Shown here piece by piece: positions 1-11,100 of a stretch of 64,000 nucleotides of DNA (its first letter is position 1; each line of letters begins with the position of its first letter). Both the position numbers and the translations under genes were made by a program. A model generated the notes under the pieces. The model searched no databases and had not been told where the DNA came from. It was given only the letters and a program-made list of their open reading frames with translations. The stretch comes from Bacteroides cutis (lineage in GTDB: Bacteria; Bacteroidota; Bacteroidia; Bacteroidales; Bacteroidaceae): the NCBI RefSeq assembly GCF_900241005.1, contig NZ_OEST01000008.1, positions 62,001 through 126,000 on the forward strand, written 5' to 3'.

Positions 1-44
1 TATTTTTATTTTGGATTGTCGCGCAAATATTTCTTTAAATAACG

Positions 45-52
45 CAAATATA
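45..52 (-). promoter_or_regulatory. possible leftward -7 promoter box
   Basis: The minus strand reads TATATTTG, a match to the Bacteroides -7 consensus TAnnTTTG. It would drive a gene to the left of the window. The rest of 1-200 is AT-rich and shows no gene. Confidence 0.3.
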
Positions 53-203
53 CAAGTTATATTGGGAAAATGCACCAATTCTGCAAAAAATATTTAATTA
101 CCATAAAAAGCTTGTCCAATAGAGTTTTTAGCCTCTCTCTTCTTGACATTTTTGGTATGGATAAGCATTAAAAAAACGGATTATCAGGGTAAAAAAACAA
201 AAA

Positions 204-272
204 AATGCGGTTTCTGCCTTATAATACGTTTCATTATCGAAACAACCCGTATTATCCTGCAAAAACCGCATT
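204..272 (-). terminator. terminator of the sulfatase gene
   Basis: The outer arms AATGCGGTTT and AAACCGCATT pair, and an inner stem ATAATACG/CGTATTAT extends the hairpin. On the minus strand it is followed by a T-rich run. It lies just past the sulfatase stop codon and so ends the PUL transcript. Confidence 0.75.
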
Positions 273-282
273 AAGAAAATAA

Positions 283-1836
283 TTAATATCGTGTCACTTT
301 ATTCGTCGTAGACTTCAAATATTCAAAACGATTGATCATTTCGCCCATCAGCTTCGGATATTTATAAGCTACATTTTCTTGTTGCCCGATATCCTTCTTC
401 AAATTATACAACTTATATCCATAGCCAAGGCCGATATATTCTCCATCTTCTTTACTATAAGGATTGTAGTAAGGAGGGATCAAAGCCCAGTCTCCTTGGC
501 GGAATGCATAATTGAACATGCCTTCGATAACCAGCTCTTTGCGTCCCTGCTTACTTTTTCCCAAGAAAGCATCCATCGTATTCTCGCTGTCCAACTTTTC
601 AGGATAAGTCTGTCCCAGTAAAGACGCGAAAGAAGCAAGCATATCCATCTGGCATACAAAAACATCGGATACTTGAGGTTTCACCGCTGCAGGCCAACGA
701 AGCATGAAAGGAATACGTGTACCACCGTCAAACATGCTCGTTTTCCCTCCACGAAGAGGACCTGCTATCTTATGATCACCCACCAACTTCACTGCATCAT
801 CCTTATATCCGTCATCAAGTACCGGCCCATTATCACTGGTAAATATGACTATTGTATTTTCAGCCAGTCCCTGTTTGTCCAATTCCTTCAAAAACTCGGA
901 TACACACCAATCTGCTTCCAAAATAACGTCTCCACGCGGTCCCATCCCCGACTTACCGGCAAAACGTTCGTTCGGCACACGGGGTACGTGCGGCTGGTGC
1001 AATCCGTAATACAAGAAGAAAGGAGCATCTTTATGATCATCCACAAATTGCTTTGCCTTATTCAAGAACAATTCGGCCATTTCTTCATCTTTCCATTGCG
1101 CAGCCTTACCTCCTTTTTGAAAACCGATACGCGGCACACCGTTTACGATGGAACCGGCATGTCCCACACTCGGGTGCATCCGTAATAATTCAGGATTGTC
1201 TTTACCGGTAGGTTCTCCCGGAAAGTTTTTACGATAATCTACATACAGCGGATCACCGGGATCCAAACCAACAACACGCCCATTCTCCAAAAACACACAT
1301 GGAACACGGTCATTAGTAGCCGCTTGAATAAATGAATAGTCATACCCTATCTCGGCAGCTCCGGGACAAACATCTTTATTCCAATCCACTTTACCGTCGC
1401 CCAGACCTATATGCCATTTTCCTACAGAACCGGTAGCATATCCGGCTTGTTTCATCAACTTGGGCAAAGTTATTTTCTTCGTATCGATAATCAAGGCAGC
1501 ATTACCAGGAAGAATTTTCGCATCTACATTAGTCCAGGGATAAAGCCCTGTCATCACCGAATAGCGACTGGGGGTAGAAGTAGCCGCCGTACAGAAACCT
1601 TGTGTGAAACGGATACCTTCATTGGCTATACGATCCATACCCGGTGTAGAGATACGATGGGCGCCGTAACAACTCAAGTCACCGTATCCCAGATCGTCCG
1701 CCACAATCAGAATGATATTCGGCCGTGCCTGCCTGTCAGCTGCTTTTTTCTCCGGTTGCAACTGTCCGGCCAGCATAGTAGCAGGTAATGAAGAAAGACC
1801 TGCCAACGCACAAAATGCAAAATTAAAATCTCTCAT
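283..1836 (-). CDS. S1-family sulfatase (arylsulfatase type)
   Basis: Secreted sulfatase expected to remove sulfate esters from host glycans in the periplasm. An N-terminal signal peptide covers about residues 1-24. The metal-binding motif ADDLGYGD is at about 46-53. The core motif is S87-T-P-S-R91, so this is a serine-type enzyme whose S87 would be converted to formylglycine by an anaerobic sulfatase-maturating enzyme (family knowledge). That activator is not in the window. The length of 517 residues is normal. It is the last gene of the PUL, 40 bases after the M60 peptidase, and is followed by a strong terminator. Sulfated mucin O-glycans are the likely substrate, inferred from the neighbours. 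The exact linkage (for example 6S-GlcNAc or 3S-Gal) cannot be read from the sequence. Confidence 0.93.
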   Translation of the reverse strand: MRDFNFAFCALAGLSSLPATMLAGQLQPEKKAADRQARPNIILIVADDLGYGDLSCYGAHRISTPGMDRIANEGIRFTQGFCTAATSTPSRYSVMTGLYPWTNVDAKILPGNAALIIDTKKITLPKLMKQAGYATGSVGKWHIGLGDGKVDWNKDVCPGAAEIGYDYSFIQAATNDRVPCVFLENGRVVGLDPGDPLYVDYRKNFPGEPTGKDNPELLRMHPSVGHAGSIVNGVPRIGFQKGGKAAQWKDEEMAELFLNKAKQFVDDHKDAPFFLYYGLHQPHVPRVPNERFAGKSGMGPRGDVILEADWCVSEFLKELDKQGLAENTIVIFTSDNGPVLDDGYKDDAVKLVGDHKIAGPLRGGKTSMFDGGTRIPFMLRWPAAVKPQVSDVFVCQMDMLASFASLLGQTYPEKLDSENTMDAFLGKSKQGRKELVIEGMFNYAFRQGDWALIPPYYNPYSKEDGEYIGLGYGYKLYNLKKDIGQQENVAYKYPKLMGEMINRFEYLKSTTNKVTRY

Positions 1837-1876
1837 ATTTTATTTATTTAAAGTTAGACATAAGATTGCCTGTCCA

Positions 1877-4696
1877 TCATTTGAATGATACCTGTGTTTT
1901 AGTTCCATTTGCAGCAACGGCATAAACTTTGAAGCCCTGGGGCAATGTAGCGTTTACGGTAAATGATGTCTCCGGCGATACAAATATCAGTTTACTACTG
2001 TTGTCATAAACCTCGAATGCCACTACATTTTTCCAACCGGTCATTGTCAGTTTGGAACCGGAATAGGCAGCCGTTCCCGCAATGACCGACGCACTTGTCT
2101 TATACATTTCCAGATTATTATCCGTTATATATTCTAATTTATGCTGCGGAGCGGTATATCCCAACTGGGAAATTCGTTCTATCAGGGCATCTACCTGAGA
2201 TTGAGTCACTTCGACCTTACCTTTATTATAGGTATCGCTACCCTCAAACAACCCTTTTTTCAAAAATCCCCATTTGATAAAGAAGTCCGTCAAGTTCAGT
2301 CCTGACACCTTGCTACAGATATAGGCAAATTCTATCTGCCGTTCACCATCCGTCTTCAAATCCGGATTGACACGTATATATTCGTATACATCTTTGTAAA
2401 AATCGGATTTACCCAATGCATAGTCCATATATAGTTCTAACTGCCAGAAAGGTACTAATTTATCGAATACATCTTCCAATTTTGCATGGAAAATATCGCT
2501 GTTGCAAAGAGCAAGTGTCATTGCATGCTCATAATAATTATTAAAACTGCCTTTCGAAGCCGCAGGAGCCGTAGTTGCCAATCGTGAAGCAATCTTATAA
2601 AGCTTCTGAATGTGCATCGCACAAATATTATTCGTTACTTCTACCGTTCCGAACCATTTCAATCCCGGACGTGTCTGGTTACTATGCCCCACTTCATGGG
2701 CAGGTCCCCAATTATTGGTCTTCATCTCGTCCACACTACACAGCCTGCTCATTGTAGACAGATGATAAGCAGTATGGTAAGCGGTTGAATACATATAATC
2801 GCCTTCACCGTACATCACATTAAAATACATACGGTTTTTAAACATACGATTATCGGTTTCAGTACCGGCACCGCCATCATTATTATATTTTCTCAATCCC
2901 AGAAACAATTGTTCCTGATATACGATATCATCAAAAAGATCAATCAAGTCTTTCCCATTGGAAGCATTCTTCAGATTGGCAACAGGGAAAGTGAGATGTG
3001 CGTATTTTCCTATTACATCGAAATACTTATCCACGGCTCCGTTGAGTAGTGTCGCCCACTGTTCACGAGTATGCTTCGCCACATCAAAATATCCATTGAC
3101 ACTACCGGATGCAAAATGTATCTTTATCTCCGGATAATTTGCCGGATTGTCATTGACATGATACATCAGGTATATCAAACCTTTCTTCTCCGGAACAATC
3201 TTGTTTACACCTGTTTTCAAAGCATAAGAAACACTGCTGTTGAAGCCGTCCTTGTTAGTATCCATATCCTGTATACGCAAACCGATATTCTGTTCGTGGG
3301 TATCGCCCACCAATACAATCAACGCCTCGCCTTTCTTGGCAAAAATACCAGTAGGATTATCCAGTAAACTATAGGTACTGGTCTTATTAAGAGCTGCCTG
3401 TACATCCGGATGCTGGTATGGCTTATAAGCAGCAATACGGAAATCAGCCGGATATTTACCTTTCAACATGTAATAGGCTATATTCTTGAACAACGGATAT
3501 TCGCACGCTTCAATCTCCGCTTCTCCAATACCATCTTTTAATTCGGAACAAGTAGCATCAGTAAACAATGTCAACGGATCAAACCCTTGCGGATTTTTAG
3601 CAAAGAACTGCATCTCGGCACAAGAAGCATGTCCTCCTACTCCGGATTTTACAATCAAACGGACTGCTTTGGGTTTCTGTATTGTATTGTTAAATGAGAA
3701 AGAAGCCGTGACACCTTTCGAGCCGAAATCAAAATTCTTGTTACCTGTGACACTCACAAAAACAGGATGTTCTTCAGTGGATATCTGAACCTCAACCTCG
3801 CCAAAATGCCCATTTGTTCCACTGGTACGCGGATAATAAGTGAAGTAGTCAAGAGTTTCCGTATGATCTTCAAAATACCAGGTCAACGTTACGGGATAAT
3901 GGCTTGTAACGCCTGTGGCAAAAGGGTAATTAGAGTGATAGATGGTAGCCATATCTCCATCAAAAGTATTATCTATATTCTCTCCGGCATGATAAGTGGA
4001 CGCTTCGCCCTTTATTACTTTCAACTGAACATCATCTACTATTCCCTCTGCATCGCCGGCGGTGTAATTATCCAATCCATTCTGCACAATCACAACTTCG
4101 GCTGAAGCATTGGACTTTTTGTCTTTTACCACCACCTTGTCAGTACGTGAACTGCTTCCACTATTGGCATTCACGGAAAACTTATAGGAGACTTCAATCG
4201 TAGTAGTACGTGTAGCAGGTATTTTCTTCATCCAATCCGGATACGTAATTTCCAAGTCATTTTCCATTAAATTGGTCGTCACTACAAAATCAAGTTGACC
4301 TCCTGCCGCACTTAAAGTAAAAGAGGTGGGTGATACTAATATATCGGCATCGGTACCTAACTGACGTACCAATATTTTCTCACTCAACTTACCATTGTTT
4401 ATGGTAACATTGGTACTACGGACTGTCTTATCCGGACTATCCGTCACGTTAATCCTTACTCCCGTGCCTGAATTAACAGGTTGGGCATCACACCATTCAG
4501 CACCATTCTCATCTACCGAAACCGTCCAGTCTACAGGAAGTGATTTTACATCAATAACAACAGAATTCGCCTCTTTATAAAAATCAGCGTTTTTCGAACT
4601 CAATTCCAATACGGGAATTGAATCATCATCGTCTTTACAGGACGATAATGAAAATAGCAATAAGGATATAAATAAATATACAAAGCTTTTTTTCAT
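1877..4696 (-). CDS. M60-family (PF13402) zinc metallopeptidase lipoprotein with BACON and F5/8C domains
   Basis: Probable surface O-glycopeptidase. The signal peptide ends in a lipobox (FSLSSC, Cys20) followed by Asp-rich residues, which suggests surface export. Two BACON-like domains (about 30-205) and an F5/8 type C (CBM32-like) domain (about 225-370) precede the M60 catalytic region. Zinc-binding H667-E668-V-G-H671 is clear, with a downstream Glu in GTVEVTNN as expected for gluzincins. The order BACON-CBM32-M60 is that of B. thetaiotaomicron BT4244, a protease that cleaves next to mucin-type O-glycans (established for that protein, inferred here). It lies between the DUF1735 protein and the sulfatase, and a hairpin upstream may lower its expression relative to susCD. 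Confidence 0.92.
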   Translation of the reverse strand: MKKSFVYLFISLLLFSLSSCKDDDDSIPVLELSSKNADFYKEANSVVIDVKSLPVDWTVSVDENGAEWCDAQPVNSGTGVRINVTDSPDKTVRSTNVTINNGKLSEKILVRQLGTDADILVSPTSFTLSAAGGQLDFVVTTNLMENDLEITYPDWMKKIPATRTTTIEVSYKFSVNANSGSSSRTDKVVVKDKKSNASAEVVIVQNGLDNYTAGDAEGIVDDVQLKVIKGEASTYHAGENIDNTFDGDMATIYHSNYPFATGVTSHYPVTLTWYFEDHTETLDYFTYYPRTSGTNGHFGEVEVQISTEEHPVFVSVTGNKNFDFGSKGVTASFSFNNTIQKPKAVRLIVKSGVGGHASCAEMQFFAKNPQGFDPLTLFTDATCSELKDGIGEAEIEACEYPLFKNIAYYMLKGKYPADFRIAAYKPYQHPDVQAALNKTSTYSLLDNPTGIFAKKGEALIVLVGDTHEQNIGLRIQDMDTNKDGFNSSVSYALKTGVNKIVPEKKGLIYLMYHVNDNPANYPEIKIHFASGSVNGYFDVAKHTREQWATLLNGAVDKYFDVIGKYAHLTFPVANLKNASNGKDLIDLFDDIVYQEQLFLGLRKYNNDGGAGTETDNRMFKNRMYFNVMYGEGDYMYSTAYHTAYHLSTMSRLCSVDEMKTNNWGPAHEVGHSNQTRPGLKWFGTVEVTNNICAMHIQKLYKIASRLATTAPAASKGSFNNYYEHAMTLALCNSDIFHAKLEDVFDKLVPFWQLELYMDYALGKSDFYKDVYEYIRVNPDLKTDGERQIEFAYICSKVSGLNLTDFFIKWGFLKKGLFEGSDTYNKGKVEVTQSQVDALIERISQLGYTAPQHKLEYITDNNLEMYKTSASVIAGTAAYSGSKLTMTGWKNVVAFEVYDNSSKLIFVSPETSFTVNATLPQGFKVYAVAANGTKTQVSFK

Positions 4697-4711
4697 ACTC
4701 TCAGTATTAAA

Positions 4712-4769
4712 AGAGGGCTGATCAAAAGGAATCTAATTTACCATTACATTACCTGTTTGTCAGCCCTCT
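4712..4769 (-). terminator. intra-operon hairpin between surface protein and M60 genes
   Basis: Perfect 10-base arms AGAGGGCTGA and TCAGCCCTCT are separated by 38 bases. On the minus strand the second arm is followed by TTTTAAT. This could be a partial terminator or a processing and stability element that sets the ratio of SusCD to downstream enzymes. Confidence 0.5.
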
Positions 4770-4802
4770 GAACGTTTTAATCAAGGTTAGAAGAGAATGC
4801 GG

Positions 4803-6128
4803 TTATTTTCCATATAATTCGAACTCAGAAAGAGCCCACGTTTTAACACCATTAGGATTAGTAGATTTATGAACCTCAAAACGAACATAAGTATAAGAAT
4901 TACCCAAATCCATCACCGGACAACCCTCATAATAAGTAGTAGTGGTAGTAGGAAGGCCATCTGCTGAAGTAAACTTCTTAATTTGGGTCCAACTTGCCCC
5001 ATCATTGCTCACATAAATGATGAACTCTGACGGATGCTGATTAGTATTTCTTGTTGCATACCTTATTTTCAGCTTGGAAATAGCAGCAGCTAAATGGATA
5101 TCCAGCATATGCGGGAATGGCTTAGCTGCACCTCCGTATGCAACCTGTGCATAAGTATTTAATTTTCCATCAAACCAATCTGCAAAAGTACCTTCAGCCA
5201 TAGTAGTTCCGGTTAAACTCAACATATTCGGTGTAAGCGTTATTTTCGGTATCGAGTTCTTCAATCCGATTATAATCGTATTGTCACCGTAGAAAGGATA
5301 TTTTGAAGTTATTTCCAATGGAAGTGCAAAATCTCCTTCCAAGTTGGTGATATCAACTTTCACTGTCAAGTTAGCGGTTGTATTACCCTTTGTAATGGTA
5401 AGCGTACCTATGGTATAACCGATAGTCATCAGTTTATAATCTACTCCATTCTCCAAATTATAATCATCCAACAGCGATTTTTTTACGGTCACTGCACATG
5501 TTATATCCTCCGTTAATGGCGTACTTAAAGTTACGGGAAGTTCATAAGTATACTCCGTTACCCCCTGAGTGATTGCAAAAGGTAGTTTAAATCCGTTTTC
5601 TGCAAGTGACAACTCCGGTTGATAAACCGTAGGTTTCACAATAATATATTTATTCTTAGCATTAATAGGCGAAGTACCTTCGGCAAGTTCCATCATCAAT
5701 ACATAGGTAGAACCATCTGCACTCAATCCGGAAAACTCCTCAGGATGGAAAGTAACTGTTTTGACTTGATACAAATCTTTTTCTCCAAAAGAAACAGACA
5801 TATCAGCGGGCAATTCATAACACTCGGCAGGCAGTTGCTTGAAATCAGTCTTATTTTCATCATTATAAGCTTTGACATCAAAATCGCTCAAGACCTTCAG
5901 TACAGCCGAAGCTGCCATATTCAAATTGTATCCTCCCTTGTCAATAGTAATGTCATAAGTAGCGGGTTCACCAGTATTATAGAATGTCACGTCTTGTTCG
6001 TTACTATTCAAGATGCAAAGAAATGATGTATATTCATCCAAATAGTCTTCTTTTCCATCACTCAGACAGGCTCCCATAGTCAACAGCAAACAGCCCAAAA
6101 GTGAAAGTGTATATATTTTTGTCTTCAT
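4803..6128 (-). CDS. DUF1735 / F5-8C surface glycan-binding lipoprotein
   Basis: Lipoprotein of 441 residues with a signal peptide and lipobox (LTMGAC, Cys21). The N-terminal region (about 35-160) resembles the DUF1735 (BT_3987-like) domain. The C-terminal 150 residues (about 295-440) form a discoidin F5/8 type C sugar-binding domain, seen in the pattern FADWFDGKLNTYAQV and in the closing segment WALSEFELYGK. Proteins of this kind follow susD in many Bacteroides PULs and act as extra surface glycan-binding proteins. It sits 37 bases after susD and upstream of the M60 protease. No catalytic motif is visible. The ligand is unknown, probably mucin sugars. Confidence 0.85.
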   Translation of the reverse strand: MKTKIYTLSLLGCLLLTMGACLSDGKEDYLDEYTSFLCILNSNEQDVTFYNTGEPATYDITIDKGGYNLNMAASAVLKVLSDFDVKAYNDENKTDFKQLPAECYELPADMSVSFGEKDLYQVKTVTFHPEEFSGLSADGSTYVLMMELAEGTSPINAKNKYIIVKPTVYQPELSLAENGFKLPFAITQGVTEYTYELPVTLSTPLTEDITCAVTVKKSLLDDYNLENGVDYKLMTIGYTIGTLTITKGNTTANLTVKVDITNLEGDFALPLEITSKYPFYGDNTIIIGLKNSIPKITLTPNMLSLTGTTMAEGTFADWFDGKLNTYAQVAYGGAAKPFPHMLDIHLAAAISKLKIRYATRNTNQHPSEFIIYVSNDGASWTQIKKFTSADGLPTTTTTYYEGCPVMDLGNSYTYVRFEVHKSTNPNGVKTWALSEFELYGK

Positions 6129-6165
6129 ATCAATTTAATTCTAATTAGATTAATAATACAATAGC

Positions 6166-8100
6166 TTATTTCCAACCGTAATTCTGCGTCAGCAATTTGT
6201 TACGATCCAGTTCCCTCTGGCTAAATGGATACAAATAGTGGTTAGCTCTGAATACCCGATTTTGAACAACTGTTCTACGCCAAAAAGCACTCGGAGTATC
6301 GTCGCTTGAGGTTGCTTTCGCTTCAATGTTCATACCATAGATTGGGCCATTATCGGTACTTGTAGCAATCATCCATGTACGTGTATCAAAATAACGATGG
6401 TTCTCAAAAGCAAGCTCTACCCTACGTTCCTTACGACATAACTCAATCAATTCAGCAGTAGTAACATTCGGATAAACCTCTGTTATCGGTTTCAATCCAG
6501 AACGGTCACGCAAATCATCCCAATATTTCATTGCATTGGTACGATACTGCGCATCTCCTGTCCTGTTTTCCCACTCCAAGGCTGCTTCAATATAATTCAG
6601 ATAAATTTCTCCCAAACGGAAAGTTGGAAATACCATATTCCCAGGTTGATTATTCACAAAATTTGCTTTGTGATTAACAAAACGATTTATCAGGTATCCA
6701 CCTCTTGAATGGTCGTGGGAAGTATTCGAATTACCACCATTTGCCAGACTGCATAGTACATAATTATCTTTATTCGGTCCACATCTCCAATAACTATCAC
6801 TCCAATATACGGCTATATAAAAACGTGGTTCACGCCCTACAAACATATTACGGCATTTACGAGTAGTATATTGAGCCTGATCTGCCTGACCTTTCCCCAG
6901 ATAAGCAAGATAAGGATTTTCAAATAACGTCTCACCATCTTCCGAATATTTGGAAGCCTGATCAACAACAGGAGTCCCGTCAGCCTCATATCCCGTAATC
7001 GGATATCTGCCATCCTTCATCGCATAAGCATCTACTTGTTGCTGTGAAGGTCCCAAAGCACCATAAGCTTCACCATTACCTCCCATTTTTGTTTTTACAC
7101 CAGTCGGAGTGGTTCTTCTGGCAATGATATTCCGGTTTGCATAACCCGTAGACCAGATAAGTTCACTATTCCAATTTTTTTCGGTAATACCTAAGTAATT
7201 GGCGTACGCATTTGTACCGTCGCCCTCCCTGTATAATGTATATTTACCCAGATCAATTACAGCTTGAGCCGACAACACAGCTTCTTGCCATTTTGCATTA
7301 TCATATGTTTGTGGAAAAAGTTCTTGTCCTGAAAGATCCGGAAATTCTGCAGTCATAGGATTCTTTACCGCACTATACAAGGTATTACCATTAAATAAAT
7401 CGCGGGCAGAATAAAGTTTCAACCTTGAAATTACAGCTAAAGCAGCACCCGCCGTAGGCAAGCCGTATTCTTCACCTGCATTCCAACTCTCTTTACCTTG
7501 TGACTTAAAATATTCAGCACATTTGGTCATCTCGGCTGTAACATAATCAACGCATTGTTGCCAGGTGTTACGTGGACGATATAAAGATTCTGTGGTTGCA
7601 TCATAAGGCAAGAGTTCGTCTCCTACAAGGAATACCGGTCCATAATTGCGCATCATAAGAAAATAATAGTAGGCCCGTGCCCAACGTACATACCAGTACC
7701 AATTATCTTTTTCTTCCTGTGTTACGGTAGGATCTGTACAATTCTGAACATTCTGCATGAAAATATTACATTCACGTATTCCATTATAAAGATTTAAGTT
7801 GCCAGAAGGTATATTTGAAGCATTCCAAGCACCGGTATTTATAGATTCAGCACCTACACTGGCCGCATTAATCAGCTCATCTGTCGCAGTACTCTGAGGG
7901 GTATTCACATAACCGGTCAAATCATTTGGCAGAAAACTCATTGCACCGTGAAAATATCCACGCACGTATGCCCTTTTTTGCCAAATTTGTTCGAAAGTCA
8001 TATCTTCCGTTTCCTGCTTATCCAGAAAACTCTCACATGCAGTTAACAATGGAATTACTCCACAAAGTAACAATATATATTTTACTATTGATAGTTTCAT
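6166..8100 (-). CDS. SusD/RagB-family glycan-binding lipoprotein
   Basis: Outer-membrane lipoprotein that captures glycan at the cell surface and caps the SusC transporter. It has a signal peptide with lipobox (PLLTAC, Cys22). The SusD fold is indicated by the N-terminal ETEDMTFEQIW segment, the tetratricopeptide-like helices (RWARAYYYFLMMRNYGPVFL) and the C-terminal RRVELAFENHRYFDTRTW motif typical of the family. The length of 644 residues is usual. It starts 19 bases after susC and is co-transcribed with it. The substrate is inferred from neighbouring enzymes to be a host O-glycoprotein. Confidence 0.96.
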   Translation of the reverse strand: MKLSIVKYILLLCGVIPLLTACESFLDKQETEDMTFEQIWQKRAYVRGYFHGAMSFLPNDLTGYVNTPQSTATDELINAASVGAESINTGAWNASNIPSGNLNLYNGIRECNIFMQNVQNCTDPTVTQEEKDNWYWYVRWARAYYYFLMMRNYGPVFLVGDELLPYDATTESLYRPRNTWQQCVDYVTAEMTKCAEYFKSQGKESWNAGEEYGLPTAGAALAVISRLKLYSARDLFNGNTLYSAVKNPMTAEFPDLSGQELFPQTYDNAKWQEAVLSAQAVIDLGKYTLYREGDGTNAYANYLGITEKNWNSELIWSTGYANRNIIARRTTPTGVKTKMGGNGEAYGALGPSQQQVDAYAMKDGRYPITGYEADGTPVVDQASKYSEDGETLFENPYLAYLGKGQADQAQYTTRKCRNMFVGREPRFYIAVYWSDSYWRCGPNKDNYVLCSLANGGNSNTSHDHSRGGYLINRFVNHKANFVNNQPGNMVFPTFRLGEIYLNYIEAALEWENRTGDAQYRTNAMKYWDDLRDRSGLKPITEVYPNVTTAELIELCRKERRVELAFENHRYFDTRTWMIATSTDNGPIYGMNIEAKATSSDDTPSAFWRRTVVQNRVFRANHYLYPFSQRELDRNKLLTQNYGWK

Positions 8101-8119
8101 ATTGATTTCGTATTATTAA

Positions 8120-11100
8120 TTAGAAATTAGCATTTATACCGATAGTCACAGTCATATTATTAGGATACTTTGCTCCGTTTGTAGTATCCAACAATTCAGG
8201 ATCCCATAGTTTAAACTTACTGAACGTAAGTAAGTTTGTACCGGCAACATAAAGTCTGAAAGACTTGATAAAAGTTTTATTCAACAATGTTTTCGGTAAT
8301 GTATAGCCGATTTCCGCATTTTTCAGACGAAGAAAATCACGATCGCGTAACCACAATGTAGATGACTGGTTATTATTAGAGCTACCGGCTTCTGAACCAT
8401 AAGCTACTCGGGGATATTTTGCCAAGGCATTTTGCTCGGCTGTATTGGTTGTTTTCCATGAGTATTTATAAATATCCTCATAAAAAGCGGAACGATCCAT
8501 ATTATCACTAGCGAAAGGATGCAAAGGATTACCATTTAAATAGATGGAAGAATGTGCTACGCCCTGGAAAAATACGCTTGCATCAAAATCTTTCCACTTA
8601 GCGGTCAAACCAAATCCATAAGTAATTTCAGGCAGATCGGTATAACCGATGGCAATCTGGTCATAAGAATTAATGACGCCATCTCCATTTATATCCTGAT
8701 ATTTAATATCACCTACTCTATATTCTCCAAATGATTGTTTCGGGCTGTTGTCTATTTCTGCCTGGCTCTCGAAATAACCTAAAGCGATATACCCTTTACG
8801 CTGTACGGCACCATTACGTCCAAACGGTTTACCAATAGAATTTTGATATTTATATTCCCAATCCGGTTCATCATTGTTCAACATCTGATTGCGTGAAAAA
8901 GTAAAGTTTCCACGACCTGTCAACAAGACTTTACCCACTTGTTGTTGATATTCAAGGGTGCCGTCAATGCCGGATACTTTGGCCTTACCGACATTTACAT
9001 ACGGAAGAGTAGAAAGACCTACAAGCGCAGGCAATCCTGCACGTTGAAGGAAAATACCATCACGTTGTTCATAGAAATAGTCTACCTGAAGTCTCAATTT
9101 ATCAAACAAACGAGCCTCAACTCCTATATTTACTTTCGTAGCTTCTTCCCAAGATACATTTGTGTTTTCAATTTCACCTACCCGATAGGCTGTAGGTTTC
9201 TGATTGCCAGTCTCTCCATAAGCCCATACATTGGCAGCCGCCAATGTATTAATTGTCGACTCATACGCCCATCTTCTTGATGTTCCGATATCGTCATTAC
9301 CCACTTTACCATAAGATGCTTTTACTTTCAAGTCATTTACCACTTTAGTCAACGGCTCAAACCATTTCTCATTAGAGATCATCCAGCCTAATGCATAAGC
9401 CGGGAAGAAACCGAAACGATGCCCACGGGCGAAATTCTCTGAACCGGTATATCCCATATTGAATTCTGCAAAATATGTATCCTTATAGGCATAGGTCAAA
9501 CGTCCTGCAATTCCCTGGCTTTTGTATGGCAAGGACTTTTTTTGATTTTCCGCAGTCAACAGTTTATATATTTTATGGTTGTACAAGAACAATGCACCAA
9601 TACGATGCTTTTCTGCAAACAAACGAGTATAGTTAAGAGAACCTTCCATATATGTGGTCATTTTGGAAACAGTTACCGGTTTTTCATATGACAAGTTATT
9701 GGAACCTTCATAAATAGTTTTATAAAGTAAATTACCATTTTCATCCCGCCCTGTCGCATGATACTGTGGAGCAGTCTTTGAACGTACCTGTAATGTATTA
9801 TTGGAGGCATCCCATGAGAACTTGATATTGGCTGTCAATCCCGGAGTAATCATATCTAATTTTTGAGTAATTCCAACCAATGATTGTGCAGAGTTCCAAT
9901 TTTGCTCACGATAACCGGAGTGTACAAGCGAATTCCACGGATTATCTCCACTTGCAGCACTTGGTGCAGAAAGAGTACCGTCAGAATATTGTGCAGGATA
10001 GGCATTCGGAGACGCATTGAATGCTGTTGTCCATATATCGTCTACTTTTGCTCCTGGTCCCCATGAACTTTCATAAATATTAGCCAAGTTCACGTTAAAT
10101 GTGGTAGTCGGGGTTACCGCAAAATCCATATTGGCACGGAAATTAAATTTCGTATAATGGATGGAAGAATTGTAATCGTAAACATTACCGGCATTTCTAA
10201 AAATAGAACCTTCATTATAGAAACCACCTGATATATAGTATTTACAAATATCGCCACCACCAGAAAGGTTCAAGGTGACACGTTCGCTTGAAGCCAAATT
10301 TTTATACATTTGATCCAACCAATTCACATTCGGATAAAGATCCGAATCGGAACCATCTCTATATTTCTGAATATCTTCTTGGGAGTATCCTCCGTCACCA
10401 TTACCGGTCAACCCTTTGGCTTCATTATACATCTCGGCCCATTGCATTGAGTTTACCATTTCGGGCATACGGGTAGGAGTTTTAAATCCCATCTCTGCAC
10501 GTACATTAATACGCGGCTTGCCTTCGGTACCTTTCTTTGTCGTAATCAGGATAACACCATTGGCTCCGCGCACACCATAAACAGCCGATGCAGAAGCATC
10601 TTTCAAAATAGAAAAAGTAGCAATATCATCTACGTCAACTAAATCCAGTTCACGTTCGATACCATCTACCAAAACCAAAGGAGTAGAATTTCCTTTGAAA
10701 GAAGCAATACCACGAATGTAGAAATCGGAAGCACCATTCTTACCCGGTTCACCGGACGCCTGCATAGAAACGACACCAGCCAATTGCCCAGCCAACACAT
10801 TGGATATATTAGCCCCCGGAATATTCAGCCCGCTTACATCCATTGAAGAGATAGCACCTACCACACTCTCTTTCTTCTGATGTCCGTAACCTACTACAAC
10901 TACTTCTTCCAATGCTTTTGTATCCGAATACAGGGTAACATTAATTACATTATCATTGCCGATAGCCACTTCCTGTTTCTTCATACCGATATATGAAAAT
11001 TCAATGACGCCACCAATGCCTTCTACAGTAAGAGTATACCTTCCATTCAAATCAGTAATAGCACCGGAAGAACTGTTTTTTAACCATACACTGGCACCAA

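Noticed and set aside
673..1185. 170-codon open frame on the plus strand inside the sulfatase gene
   Set aside because: It is antisense to a clear sulfatase, has no recognisable domain and no promoter or ribosome site.
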